23,711 nt of DNA from Rhizobiaceae bacterium (lineage in GTDB: Bacteria > Pseudomonadota > Alphaproteobacteria > Rhizobiales > Rhizobiaceae): assembly GCA_021648425.1 (NCBI GenBank), contig JAKISV010000022.1, positions 1-23,711 of the forward strand. Reading direction: 5' to 3'. Position numbers and translations under genes: made by a program. The notes beneath the pieces are model-generated. The model had not been told where the DNA came from, made no database searches, and worked only from the letters and a program-made list of their open reading frames with translations. Positions 6,907 through 14,948 of this stretch are shown here, piece by piece. Position 1 is the stretch's first letter, and each line of letters begins with the position of its first letter.

Positions 6907-7530
6907 ATGGCTCAGAAATTAAAAAATTATAATGCTGCCGGATTATCTTTGACACTACTTGTGGGCGGCATGTTTCAATTTGCTTCACTCACAACAACAA
7001 TTGCCCAGGAAGCAACCCCGCAAACATGGTTCAAAATTTGTGCAAAACAGGCAGATAATGATGTCTGTAATGTTCAGTACCGCGTTGTGGCTTCAAACGG
7101 ACAGATTATTACATCGGTCAATCTTTTCACGGTGAAGGGTAAAATCAACCGTAGAATTTTTCAGGTGACTGTTCCTACAAACCGTATGATCCCGCCGGGA
7201 GTAGCTGTAAAAATTGATAAGCGTAAAGAAAACCGCATGCCTTATGCAAGCTGTTTCCGCGATCGGTGTATGGCAGAAGTTAAAATGGACAATAAACTGA
7301 TTACTCAGTTGAAATCAGGTAAAGAACTGCTCTTAACGTCCGTTAATTTCCAGAGCAAATCAAGCCCGATCAAAATTCCGCTCAAAGGATTTACTGCAGC
7401 TTATGATGGGCCGCCACTCAAGAAGTCTGATGTGGATGAGCAAAATCAGCAATTGCAAAAGCAGTTGGAAGAAAAAGCGAAAAAAGCCCGTGAAGCTTTA
7501 GAAGAAGCACAAAAGAAGGCTACCCAGTAG
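6907..7530 (+). CDS. Invasion associated locus B (IalB) family protein
   Basis: A 207-residue exported protein of the IalB family, named from Bartonella where ialB affects erythrocyte invasion; in free-living relatives the role is unknown and envelope-associated. The N-terminus AQKLKNYNAAGLSLTLLVGG and the segment ending TTIAQ form a signal peptide. The core has TWFKICAKQ, DVCNVQYRV and the second pair YASCFRDRCMAEV, giving the four Cys expected to form disulfides. The last 45 residues are a Gln/Glu/Lys-rich, probably coiled-coil tail (LQKQLEEKAKKAREALEEAQ). The start ATG 6907 has AAAGG about eight bases upstream; an upstream in-frame ATG at 6787 lies in the putative promoter region and is rejected. 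It is followed by a strong terminator shared with hspQ. Confidence 0.88.
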   Translation: MAQKLKNYNAAGLSLTLLVGGMFQFASLTTTIAQEATPQTWFKICAKQADNDVCNVQYRVVASNGQIITSVNLFTVKGKINRRIFQVTVPTNRMIPPGVAVKIDKRKENRMPYASCFRDRCMAEVKMDNKLITQLKSGKELLLTSVNFQSKSSPIKIPLKGFTAAYDGPPLKKSDVDEQNQQLQKQLEEKAKKAREALEEAQKKATQ

Positions 7531-7546
7531 TCTCTTAATCGAAAAT

Positions 7547-7580
7547 AAAAAGACCGCTCACAGTGAGCGGTCTTTTTTTT
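7547..7580. terminator. Bidirectional rho-independent terminator
   Basis: AGACCGCTCA (7551-7560) and TGAGCGGTCT (7564-7573) make a perfect 10-bp stem with a CAG loop, flanked by A4 on the left and a T run on the right that extends the pairing. It can terminate the IalB-family gene on the plus strand and hspQ on the minus strand. Confidence 0.92.
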
Positions 7581-7598
7581 GGGATATTTTTCAAGCTC

Positions 7599-7925
7599 TC
7601 AGTGATGAATTGTCTGGCGTGAAACATAATTGCCATCTGCTTTGCGAACAAAAACTTCTTCGACCCTTGGATGACTGATTGGTTCGCCGCTATCATCGGC
7701 TAACAGGTTTTGTTCTGATACATAGGCCACATATTCAGTTTCATCATTTTCTGCGAACAGATGATAAAATGGCTGGTCTTTAATCGGGCGTACTTCTTCG
7801 GGTATGGATTCATACCATTCATCGGAATTGTCAAATTCAGGATCAATATCAAATACCACGCCTCTAAACGCATAAATGCGATGGCGTACCACCTGTCCAA
7901 TAGTGTATTTTGCTACTTTGATCAT
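7599..7925 (-). CDS. hspQ: Heat shock protein HspQ (YccV family)
   Basis: HspQ/YccV-type protein, 108 residues against 105 for the E. coli protein, which binds hemimethylated DNA in vitro and acts as a heat-induced Lon specificity-enhancing factor. Family blocks are present in order: YTIGQVVRHRIYAFRGVVFD, the acidic DPEFDNSDEWYESIP, QPFYHLFAEN, TEYVAYVSEQNLL and the C-terminal HPRVEEVF. Arg/His-rich RHRIYAFRG matches the canonical start of the fold. ATG 7925 is chosen, with GGA about seven bases upstream (GCGGAAGACAG); an upstream TTG 7946 would add seven residues of no family resemblance. It is monocistronic, divergent from the AEC transporter. TTGAAT-17-TATGCA (7978-7950, minus) is a weak promoter candidate; I see no clear heat-shock sigma site. 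Confidence 0.93.
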   Translation of the reverse strand: MIKVAKYTIGQVVRHRIYAFRGVVFDIDPEFDNSDEWYESIPEEVRPIKDQPFYHLFAENDETEYVAYVSEQNLLADDSGEPISHPRVEEVFVRKADGNYVSRQTIHH

Positions 7926-8011
7926 CTGTCTTCCGCAATATTCCAATTTTGCATAACGATGCCATCATAGCTATTCAAAACCCTAATTCCAACTATTATT
8001 AGAAGCTATCG

Positions 8012-8025
8012 CGCAATATATTGCG
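8012..8025. promoter_or_regulatory. Perfect 14-bp palindrome upstream of the AEC transporter
   Basis: CGCAATATATTGCG reads the same on both strands and lies 82 bases before the AEC start codon and 86 bases before the hspQ start codon, in a 182-bp divergent gap. The perfect dyad and its location suggest an operator; no protein can be assigned. Confidence 0.4.
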
Positions 8026-8107
8026 ATTGTGAAAACATGTGATAAATGGCTGGGAACAAAGTTTCATCAACGATAAGTTGGTCACTACCAATGGCAGTTA
8101 GATAAAG

Positions 8108-9076
8108 ATGTTGCAGATTACCGCACTGATTGCTCCGTTGTTTGGCCTGATGGTGCTGGGCTATGGCGCGGGTAGAATTGCCAAACTGCCCCTGGAAGGG
8201 TTGGCCTGGCTCAATTTTTTTGTGATCTATATTGCGCTACCCGCGATGTTCTTCAATCTGTTGTCCAAGACACCCCTGAGTGACTTTGTAGGTCTGCGTT
8301 TCATTGCCCTGACCACGCTTGCGACATTGCTGATATTTTGCCTGTGCTTTTTTATTGCTTCCGCACGCGGTTATATTAAAAATCGAGACACGGATGTTGG
8401 TGAGGCCACCATTCAGGGTTTTGCCGGGGCCTATGGCAATGTGGGCTATATGGGGCCGCCGCTGGCGCTGGTGGCATTTGGACCGGCTGCGATTGCTCCC
8501 GCTGCCATGATTTTCTCATTCGATAATGCACTGCACTTCACGCTTGCACCTTTGTTAATGGCGCTCAAAGAGCAGGGTAAAGATGGTGGCAAAACCAGGT
8601 ATGGGGCATTGTTTGCCAAGATCGGCTGGAAAATCATCAGCCACCCGTTTATTCTGGCGACTATTGCCGGATTTTCTGCCGCTGCATTAGAATATGTACC
8701 GCCTATGCCAATTGCCCGCATACTGGAATTGCTGGCTGCTGCTGCGGCTCCTTGTGCTTTATTTATGATGGGTGTCACCGCTGCTCTGCGACCGTTAAAG
8801 AGGGTGCCGGTCGAACTGGGCTATCTGGTGCCGATAAAACTGATTGTGCACCCGTTACTGGTTTATTGGATGTTGACATCGCTTGGAGATTTTTCACCGA
8901 TTTTCATCCAGACGGCGGTGTTAATGGCTGCCTTGCCCGCTGCGACCAACGTATTTGTCATTGCTGAACAATATGGTATCTGGCGCGAGCGCGCATCAAG
9001 TGCCGTCATTGTATCTACTATTACCAGTGTATTTACGCTGACGCTGGTTTTGTATTATTTCAAGAGTGGTTTTTAG
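8108..9076 (+). CDS. AEC (auxin efflux carrier) family transporter
   Basis: A 322-residue inner-membrane protein of the AEC family (Mem_trans), whose bacterial members move dicarboxylates such as malate or malonate, or amino acids. About ten hydrophobic helices are visible, starting LQITALIAPLFGLMVLGYGAG, then ALPAMFFNLLSKTPL with the conserved Pro-rich first half. The central GNVGYMGPPLALVAFGP motif and the second-half repeat PCALFMMGVTAAL followed by HPLLVYWML are typical. The ending VFVIAEQYG and the helix ITSVFTLTLVLYYF are also standard. ATG 8108 gives the canonical N-terminus although no good Shine-Dalgarno is visible. Its last 17 bases overlap the 3' end of the convergent hydroxylase. 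Substrate is not inferable. Confidence 0.88.
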   Translation: MLQITALIAPLFGLMVLGYGAGRIAKLPLEGLAWLNFFVIYIALPAMFFNLLSKTPLSDFVGLRFIALTTLATLLIFCLCFFIASARGYIKNRDTDVGEATIQGFAGAYGNVGYMGPPLALVAFGPAAIAPAAMIFSFDNALHFTLAPLLMALKEQGKDGGKTRYGALFAKIGWKIISHPFILATIAGFSAAALEYVPPMPIARILELLAAAAAPCALFMMGVTAALRPLKRVPVELGYLVPIKLIVHPLLVYWMLTSLGDFSPIFIQTAVLMAALPAATNVFVIAEQYGIWRERASSAVIVSTITSVFTLTLVLYYFKSGF

Positions 9077-10322
9077 AAGGCTGAAAAAAACGCGGTATAT
9101 TCTGCAACGCCTCGCCAAATACTTTATATCCAGTGCCAAATCCAGTTCCGGGAGACACACCTTCACGCATCATCATTTTGCGAAATGTTTTGCTTTGCGT
9201 CAAAGCAATAATGCCGCTGGTTCGCAGCAATTGAACGGGTAAAAAATCAGACAGTAAAGAGCGGTTCAACAAATCCACAGAAACGGTTCGCGCTAATACA
9301 TCGCCCCGGCGTTTTGCATTATAACGCGAAGCGATATTTTCAACTGCCAGTCTTTCACTGGTTTGCGCGCAAATCATTGCCGCTAAGTCTTCGATATCCC
9401 TGATCCCCAGATTGTAACCCTGGGCCCCGATAGGTGGAAATACATGACCGGCATCACCCACCAGAAAAAAGCGGCCGGAAGCCATTTTTTTGGCATTCAT
9501 GGCGCTCAAGGGAAAAGACTGGATGTCTGTGACTATTTTGATTTTACCAAGAATTGAATGCATCTGTTGTTCAATTTCAAGTTCCAGTTCCCGGTGCTGA
9601 CGGCTCATAATCTCTTCGGCCATTTCAGGCTTAACCACCCATACCAGGCTGGATATATTTGTTTCCAGCGGCACAATGGTAAAGGGTCCGCTTGAATTGT
9701 GGAACTCTGTACTGGTGTCATCGTGGGGCAGGGTATGGGAGAAATTGAGAACGATAGCGCTTTGCGGATAACGCCATTGACGAACAGCAATGCCGCTTCC
9801 ACCTTCTGCAAGTTTGCGCACGGTTGAGTTACGGCCATCTGCACCAACCAGAATTTCACATTCCAGTTTTTCGCCGTTTTCCAGAATGATGGAAACATTT
9901 TCATCATTCTCAACCGCGTCGGAAATTTTTCCGTCTATGCGTGAGAAGTTTTTGTATTTTTTCAGGGAATCCGTAAGAGCGGCACTAAGATCCTTGTTCT
10001 GGATATTAAAGCCAAACTGATCTAATTCGATTTCACTGGATTTAAACAAAATTTCCGGGGCATGAAGCAGCCTGCGCGTATCATCAATAATTCTGATACA
10101 GGTCATGGCTGCCGTTTTTGGAAGTGCTCGCTCCCAGACATTTATTTTTTTCAGATAATCAACACTGTGGGCAAGCAGCGCCGTGGTTCGCCCATCTGGT
10201 TGCGGTATTACGGGAGCAACCAGCGCTACATTTATTCCTGATTGGGCCACAGCATTGGCCAATGTCAGCCCGGCCAGACCGCCGCCTGCAATGATTAACT
10301 TGTGTTTTGTTGTTCGGGCCAT
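9060..10322 (-). CDS. UbiH/UbiF-family FAD-dependent ubiquinone-biosynthesis hydroxylase
   Basis: A 420-residue class A flavoprotein monooxygenase. The dinucleotide-binding motif GGGLAG is at residues 13-18 after strand LIIAG. The second motif, with the family's DG dipeptide, is VGADGRNSTVR (159-169). The third motif is GDAGHVFPPIGAQGYNLGIRD (289-309), which fits the UbiH/UbiF/Coq6 group; GRTTALL near residue 44 is also typical. These enzymes hydroxylate the aromatic ring of ubiquinone precursors at the membrane surface with O2 and NAD(P)H. Which ring position this one oxidises cannot be told from sequence, because alphaproteobacterial homologues (including UbiL and UbiM) vary. ATG 10322 begins right before the first strand. 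It is divergent from pcs. Confidence 0.87.
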   Translation of the reverse strand: MARTTKHKLIIAGGGLAGLTLANAVAQSGINVALVAPVIPQPDGRTTALLAHSVDYLKKINVWERALPKTAAMTCIRIIDDTRRLLHAPEILFKSSEIELDQFGFNIQNKDLSAALTDSLKKYKNFSRIDGKISDAVENDENVSIILENGEKLECEILVGADGRNSTVRKLAEGGSGIAVRQWRYPQSAIVLNFSHTLPHDDTSTEFHNSSGPFTIVPLETNISSLVWVVKPEMAEEIMSRQHRELELEIEQQMHSILGKIKIVTDIQSFPLSAMNAKKMASGRFFLVGDAGHVFPPIGAQGYNLGIRDIEDLAAMICAQTSERLAVENIASRYNAKRRGDVLARTVSVDLLNRSLLSDFLPVQLLRTSGIIALTQSKTFRKMMMREGVSPGTGFGTGYKVFGEALQNIPRFFQPSKNHS

Positions 10323-10381
10323 GAATATGCGCCTTTTATGATGTAGGGTACGTTTAACAATATAATTGTCGCCGCGTTAAA

Positions 10382-10410
10382 TTGACAGTCGCTTGCCAAC
10401 TATTTTAAGA
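10382..10410 (+). promoter_or_regulatory. Candidate promoter of pcs
   Basis: A perfect -35 hexamer TTGACA at 10382-10387 is followed 17 bases later by a poor -10 (TTAAGA at 10405-10410; TATTTT at 10401 is too close). If used, the mRNA would begin around 10415-10420 and include the mini-frame at 10434-10460. A 13-bp dyad ACAAT-ATA-ATTGT lies nearby at 10357-10369. Confidence 0.3.
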
Positions 10411-10433
10411 AATGGCAAAACAGGGACAACGCA

Positions 10434-10460
10434 ATGATATATATCAAGGTTATGGGTTAG
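10434..10460 (+). other. Nine-codon in-frame upstream mini-frame of pcs ending in TAG
   Basis: ATG ATA TAT ATC AAG GTT ATG GGT TAG has GGGA eight bases before its ATG, a better ribosome site than the following gene has. It is in the same frame as pcs, with only AAC GTT between the TAG and the TTG used as the pcs start. It may be a leader peptide, a translational-coupling device, or the remains of a longer N-terminus cut by an amber codon. Whether it is translated is unknown. Confidence 0.4.
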
Positions 10461-10466
10461 AACGTT

Positions 10467-11171
10467 TTGTTCGGAATTTCCAAAAATGCACTATGGGCAT
10501 TTGGCGTTCATATTCTGACCGCGTCAGGAGCGTTTTTTGCGTTTCTGGCGCTGGTGGCAGCTGCAGAGTTTCGTTTTCCAGAAATGTTTTTATGGATGGG
10601 TGTGGCACTGCTGGTTGATGGCATTGACGGACCGCTGGCGAGAAAACTCGAAGTGAAAAAGTGGTGGCCCTACTGGTCGGGCGAAACGCTGGATGCGGTA
10701 ATTGATTATTTTACCTATGTGATGTTACCGGCATTTGCCCTTTATCAAAGCGGGCTTTTAGGCAAGTATGCCTCTTTTGCCAGCGCAGCAATAATTGTCA
10801 TTACCAGCGCAATTTATTATGCCGACACCCGGATGAAGAGTGAGGATTATGGATTTGTCGGATTTCCGGTCACCTGGAATATGGTGGTTTTCACTTTGTT
10901 TATAATTTCTCCCAATCCGATATTTTCAATGGCAATCATACTGATTGCGGCCGGGCTGACATTTGTGCCGGTGATTTTTGTCCATCCGGTAAGGGTGAAA
11001 ACATGGCGTATTCCCACCCTGGCAATTTTTGCTGCGTGGAGTATCTGTGGCATTATTGCTATCTGGTATGATCTTGATGCGCCCTTGATTGTAGATCTGA
11101 TAATAATAGCAAGCAGCCTCTATTTGTTTTGCGTTGGTTTCGTCCTGCAATTGATGGGTAGCCTGAAATAG
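10467..11171 (+). CDS. pcs: Phosphatidylcholine synthase (CDP-diacylglycerol-choline O-phosphatidyltransferase)
   Basis: Inner-membrane enzyme that condenses CDP-diacylglycerol with choline to make phosphatidylcholine, the one-step route known from Sinorhizobium and Brucella. The 234-residue protein contains HILTASGAFFAFL, then the CDP-alcohol phosphotransferase motif DGPLAR...SGETLDAVIDY near residues 54-81. The spacer between the AR and the Gly is longer than in other CDP-alcohol transferases, as is typical of Pcs. It continues with YVMLPAFALYQSG, AIYYADTRMK, GFPVTWNM and FVHPVRVK, all close to the Sinorhizobium protein. The only usable start is TTG 10467, because an in-frame TAG sits at 10458 and no later start keeps the first helix. 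The N-terminus is then a few residues shorter than in Sinorhizobium. It is divergent from the UbiH-type gene. Confidence 0.9.
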   Translation: MFGISKNALWAFGVHILTASGAFFAFLALVAAAEFRFPEMFLWMGVALLVDGIDGPLARKLEVKKWWPYWSGETLDAVIDYFTYVMLPAFALYQSGLLGKYASFASAAIIVITSAIYYADTRMKSEDYGFVGFPVTWNMVVFTLFIISPNPIFSMAIILIAAGLTFVPVIFVHPVRVKTWRIPTLAIFAAWSICGIIAIWYDLDAPLIVDLIIIASSLYLFCVGFVLQLMGSLK

Positions 11172-11252
11172 TTTTTACTGTTTGGTAAAGAAAATTGTGA
11201 AATTCCCCTTTTTGGCTGGATTTTCTTTCGAAAACCTGCGTCAATTCCACTG

Positions 11253-12824
11253 ATGAACAAAAACGATGCCATTGTGGAGGACAATGTCGGGTCGCAATCA
11301 GGGGACACGATGTTGGAAGTGCGCTCAATCACCAAGAAATTTGGTGATCTTGTGGCCAATGATGCTGTCAGTTTAAAAGTCACCAAGGGTGAAATACATG
11401 CACTGCTTGGGGAGAATGGTGCGGGCAAATCCACCCTGGTAAAAATGCTCTATGGTTCACTGCAACCTGATGGCGGTGAAATTGTCTGGCACGGAAATCG
11501 CGTGGAAATCCTTACCCCTTCCCAGGCCCGCAATACCGGTATTGGTATGGTGTTCCAGCATTTCTCGCTGTTTGATTCTCTAAGCGTCGCTGAGAATATC
11601 GCGCTTTCTCTGGGCAAGGAAAATGATTTGCGCGACATTGGGCAAAAGGCCCGTGAAGTCTCGGAAGAATACGGTCTCCCACTGCAACCCGATACAATAA
11701 TTGGCGATATGTCAGTTGGTGAGCGTCAACGGGTCGAAATTGTGCGGTGCCTGCTGCAAAACCCGGAATTGATCATACTGGATGAACCTACTTCTGTTTT
11801 GACCCCACAGGAGGCTGACAATCTGTTTGAGACTTTGGCGCGGTTAAAATCGGAAGGACGTTCAATACTATACATTTCACATCGCCTCGATGAGGTGCGT
11901 CAAATGTGCGATCACGCGACAATCCTTCGCCATGGTAAGGTGGTGGGTGAATGTACACCGGCAAATGAGACTGCCGCTTCTCTGGCAAACCCGATGGTGG
12001 GTGAAGAAGTGGGCGATGTATCGCGCGCTGCAGTTACCACAAGTGCTGGAGATGTGCTGCTTGAACTCAACAATGTAAACCAACCCGCTCCCACACCATT
12101 TGCCATCGCACTGCGAGACGTCAATCTCAAAGTACGCGCAGGCGAGGTAGTGGGAATAGCCGGTGTGGCAGGCAATGGGCAAAGTGAATTATTTGATGCC
12201 GTATCTGGCGAGACATTGTCTTTGCAAAACAGCGATATACGCATGCGCGGAAATGATTGTGGAACGCTGGGAATTACCGGCAGGCGCAAGCTGGGTGCCG
12301 CTTTTGTAGCAGAAGAACGATTGGGTCACAGCGCGGTTCCCGATTTGAGTTTGAGTGAAAATCTGGTTCTTGCCCGCCATGGTTCTGACGCACAGACTTT
12401 TCTTGGCATGGGGTCTCTGGGCGTTATTCGAAAAAATGTCACCAGGCAGGTAACAAAACGTATCGTGGAAGAAATGGACGTGCGCAAATCCGGTGAGGAC
12501 CCTGATGCCTCTTCGTTGTCGGGCGGTAATCTTCAAAAATTTATCATGGGTCGCGAACTTGATCGTCAGCCATCTATTCTTGTGATCAACCAACCCACCT
12601 GGGGCGTTGATGCGGGGGCTGCACAAAAAATCAGGCAGGCTGTTATCGATCTGGCCCGTTCGGGTTCGGCGGTTGTGGTTATTTCTCAGGATCTGGATGA
12701 AATCATGGAGATTTCAGATCGCATCGCCGTAATGAGTGATGGCAGCCTGTCAGAACCGGAAAATGCCGAGACTATTACGCGTGAGGATATCGGTTTGAAA
12801 ATGGGGGGCCTTGGTCATGGGTGA
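11253..12824 (+). CDS. BMP-family nucleoside ABC importer, double ATPase subunit
   Basis: A 523-residue fused ATPase with two ABC domains, as in YufO/NupA and RbsA-like proteins. Domain 1 has Walker A GENGAGKST (53-61), Q-loop FQH (101-103), signature MSVGERQ (153-159) and Walker B LIILDEP (173-179). Domain 2 has the usual degenerate P-loop GVAGNGQSE, a good signature LSGGNLQKF and Walker B-like VINQPTWGVDAG. The asymmetry is normal for this class. It powers the importer made by the next three genes. ATG 11253 lacks a clear ribosome site; ATG 11310 (start LEVRSITKKFG) has AGGGGA nearby and is a plausible alternative that would lose 19 weakly conserved residues. It follows pcs by 81 bases and leads into the permease with tight spacing. 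Confidence 0.93.
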   Translation: MNKNDAIVEDNVGSQSGDTMLEVRSITKKFGDLVANDAVSLKVTKGEIHALLGENGAGKSTLVKMLYGSLQPDGGEIVWHGNRVEILTPSQARNTGIGMVFQHFSLFDSLSVAENIALSLGKENDLRDIGQKAREVSEEYGLPLQPDTIIGDMSVGERQRVEIVRCLLQNPELIILDEPTSVLTPQEADNLFETLARLKSEGRSILYISHRLDEVRQMCDHATILRHGKVVGECTPANETAASLANPMVGEEVGDVSRAAVTTSAGDVLLELNNVNQPAPTPFAIALRDVNLKVRAGEVVGIAGVAGNGQSELFDAVSGETLSLQNSDIRMRGNDCGTLGITGRRKLGAAFVAEERLGHSAVPDLSLSENLVLARHGSDAQTFLGMGSLGVIRKNVTRQVTKRIVEEMDVRKSGEDPDASSLSGGNLQKFIMGRELDRQPSILVINQPTWGVDAGAAQKIRQAVIDLARSGSAVVVISQDLDEIMEISDRIAVMSDGSLSEPENAETITREDIGLKMGGLGHG

Positions 12825-12829
12825 TTGTT

Positions 12830-13915
12830 ATGCGCATTGAACTTGAACGCCGTGCGGCCCATTCAAAGCTGTTTTCTGTGCTTTCGCCATTTATTGCGCT
12901 TGGCCTGACGCTGATTGCCGGAGTGATTATGTTCACGGCCCTGGGCCTCAACCCGATCAATGCGCTTTATTCGTTTTTTATAGAACCCCTGACTGAAATC
13001 TGGTCTGTGCATGAACTGATTATCAAAGCAACGCCACTGGTGCTGATTGCTGTTGGTTTGTCCGTGTGTTTTTCATCCAATAACTGGAATATTGGCGCAG
13101 AAGGTCAATTGGTGATGGGGGCGGTGGCGGGCTCTATACTGCCAATTATGTATCCCGAACTGACCGGCTGGTGGGTGTTGATTTTGATATTGCTGATGGG
13201 CATGGCCGGTGGAGCTGCATGGGCAGCCATTCCGGCATTTTTCAAAAACCGGTTTGGTGCCAATGAAATCCTGACTTCGTTGATGCTGGTGTATGTGGCG
13301 CAGCTCTTTCTTGACTGGCTGGTGCGCGGGCGCTGGCGTAACCCCGAAGGTTACAATTTTCCAGAAAGCCGAACATTCACCGACTGGCAGACTTTGCCTG
13401 AAATATTCCCGTCATCGGGGCCTGCACACTATGGTGCGGTGCTGGCGTTAATTGTTGTATTTATAGCCTGGTTCATGATGGGTAAAACGCTCAAAGGGTT
13501 TCAGGTAAAGGTAATCGGGCAGGCGCCTCGCGCGGGCAGGTTTGCGGGTTTCAGTGCTAAAAAAATGACGATGGTTGCCTTCCTGATTTCAGGTGCTTTA
13601 GCGGGGCTGGCGGGAATTTCAGAAATCACGGGTGTTATAAAACAACTGCAACCCACTATTTCGCCTGGATACGGCTTTGCGGCAATCATTGTCGCATTTC
13701 TGGGTCGGCTAAACCCGCTTGGAGTATTAGCGGCAGGGTTAATTCTTGCCCTTTCCTATCTGGGAGGAGAGGCCGCTCAGATTTCACTGGGAATCTCAGA
13801 CAAAGTCGGACGCGTATTTCAAGGGGTGCTGTTGTTTTTCGTACTCGCCAGTGACACGCTAATTCATTACAAAATCAAATTCATCCGTTCCACCAAGCGC
13901 AGTGCGCAAACCTGA
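12830..13915 (+). CDS. BMP-family nucleoside ABC importer, permease 1
   Basis: A 361-residue inner-membrane permease of the BPD_transp_2 family, corresponding to YufP/NupB or to one of the RbsC-like pair. It opens RIELERRAAHSKLFSVLSPF and has about ten helices. Recognisable blocks are SVCFSSNNWNIGAEGQLVMG, the cytoplasmic-loop element FGANEILTSLMLVY, and KVIGQAPRAGRFAGF near residues 218-232. ATG 12830 gives the normal N-terminus with GGTGA upstream. A GTG at 12821, overlapping the ATPase stop (GTGA), would add three residues and implies coupling either way. Substrate is inferred from the BMP-type binding protein in the same operon. Confidence 0.92.
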   Translation: MRIELERRAAHSKLFSVLSPFIALGLTLIAGVIMFTALGLNPINALYSFFIEPLTEIWSVHELIIKATPLVLIAVGLSVCFSSNNWNIGAEGQLVMGAVAGSILPIMYPELTGWWVLILILLMGMAGGAAWAAIPAFFKNRFGANEILTSLMLVYVAQLFLDWLVRGRWRNPEGYNFPESRTFTDWQTLPEIFPSSGPAHYGAVLALIVVFIAWFMMGKTLKGFQVKVIGQAPRAGRFAGFSAKKMTMVAFLISGALAGLAGISEITGVIKQLQPTISPGYGFAAIIVAFLGRLNPLGVLAAGLILALSYLGGEAAQISLGISDKVGRVFQGVLLFFVLASDTLIHYKIKFIRSTKRSAQT

Positions 13916-13934
13916 ATAGAGAGGAGGCAGCAAC

Positions 13935-14909
13935 ATGTTGATGACAGAAGCAATTCTACTGACTATTTTTACAGCCGCCACTCCCTTGATGATTGCTGCA
14001 TTGGGTGAACTGGTAACCGAGCGTTCCGGCGTGCTTAATCTGGGCGTTGAAGGCATGATGATTATGGGGGCGGTATCGGGTTTTGCCGTGGCGCAACTCA
14101 CCGGCTCTGCTTATCTGGGCGCTCTTGGCGGCATAGCTGCAGGCGCGTTATTCTCATTATTGTTTGCTTTTTTGACACTTACTCTGGTTGCCAATCAGGT
14201 GGCCACCGGGTTGGCGCTGACGATATTGGGCCTTGGATTATCCGGCCTGATTGGCGAAGGTTTTGTCGGGCAACCGGGGGTAAAAATGTTCCCGATTGTT
14301 ATTCCATTCCTGTCTGAGTTACCACTCGTGGGTAAGCTTTTGTTTTCCCAGGACGCAATATTCTATTTCTCGATTGCGTTGCTGATTGCCATCAACTGGT
14401 TCCTGTTTAAAACCAGAGCAGGGCTGACCTTGCGCTCAGTGGGTGACAACCACAAATCAGCCCATTCGCTGGGTATTGATGTTATCAAAATTCGCTATCT
14501 GGCGGTGATGTTTGGTGGAGCGTGTTCGGGGCTTGCAGGCGCGCATCTGGCACTGGTTTATGTACCTCAGTGGGTGGAAGGCATGTCGGCGGGCAGGGGG
14601 TGGATTGCCCTGGCGCTGGTGGTGTTTGCCTCCTGGAGGCCCTTTAGAATTCTGGTGGGTGCCTATCTGTTTGGTGCGGTCACCATTGCTCAACTGCACA
14701 TTCAGGCGATTGACATCAATTCCCTGACATTCCTGCCATCCTGGCTGTTTTATCTGGCAGAACTGATCAAAGCGATACCGTCACAATTCCTGTCGTCTCT
14801 TCCTTATATTGCGACAATTGTGGTTCTGGTTATTATTTCACGCAACCGTCGATTGACTCTCATCAACACACCGGCTTCATTGGGCAAAGGATTTGTACCG
14901 GACCGGTAA
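13935..14909 (+). CDS. BMP-family nucleoside ABC importer, permease 2
   Basis: The second BPD_transp_2 permease, 324 residues, corresponding to YufQ/NupC. It has the characteristic ATPLMIAALGELVTERSGVLNLGVEGMMI opening (split here: TPLMIAALGELVTERSG then VLNLGVEGMM). About nine further helices follow, including NQVATGLALTILGLGLSGLIG and the loop TRAGLTLRSVGDN with HSLGIDVIKIRY. The start ATG 13935 has GAGGAGG (13921-13927) at seven bases, the strongest ribosome site in the operon. It lies 19 bases after permease 1 and 39 before the binding protein. With permease 1 it forms the heterodimeric membrane core. Confidence 0.92.
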   Translation: MLMTEAILLTIFTAATPLMIAALGELVTERSGVLNLGVEGMMIMGAVSGFAVAQLTGSAYLGALGGIAAGALFSLLFAFLTLTLVANQVATGLALTILGLGLSGLIGEGFVGQPGVKMFPIVIPFLSELPLVGKLLFSQDAIFYFSIALLIAINWFLFKTRAGLTLRSVGDNHKSAHSLGIDVIKIRYLAVMFGGACSGLAGAHLALVYVPQWVEGMSAGRGWIALALVVFASWRPFRILVGAYLFGAVTIAQLHIQAIDINSLTFLPSWLFYLAELIKAIPSQFLSSLPYIATIVVLVIISRNRRLTLINTPASLGKGFVPDR

Positions 14910-14948
14910 CTACAAGCACTTAGAAAATTCCAAACGAAAGGGAAAACA

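Noticed and set aside
8091..8105. Four-codon mini-frame ATG GCA GTT AGA TAA just before the AEC start
   Set aside because: No ribosome site, out of frame with the gene, and short enough to be chance.
10412..10618. Short open frame overlapping pcs in another frame (MAKQGQRND...), considered as a true N-terminus joined by a frameshift
   Set aside because: Its residues do not resemble known Pcs N-termini, and the pcs frame itself continues the correct sequence back to the TTG.
12189..12626. 145-codon open frame antisense to the ABC ATPase
   Set aside because: Shadow of the second ATPase domain, with no motif of its own.
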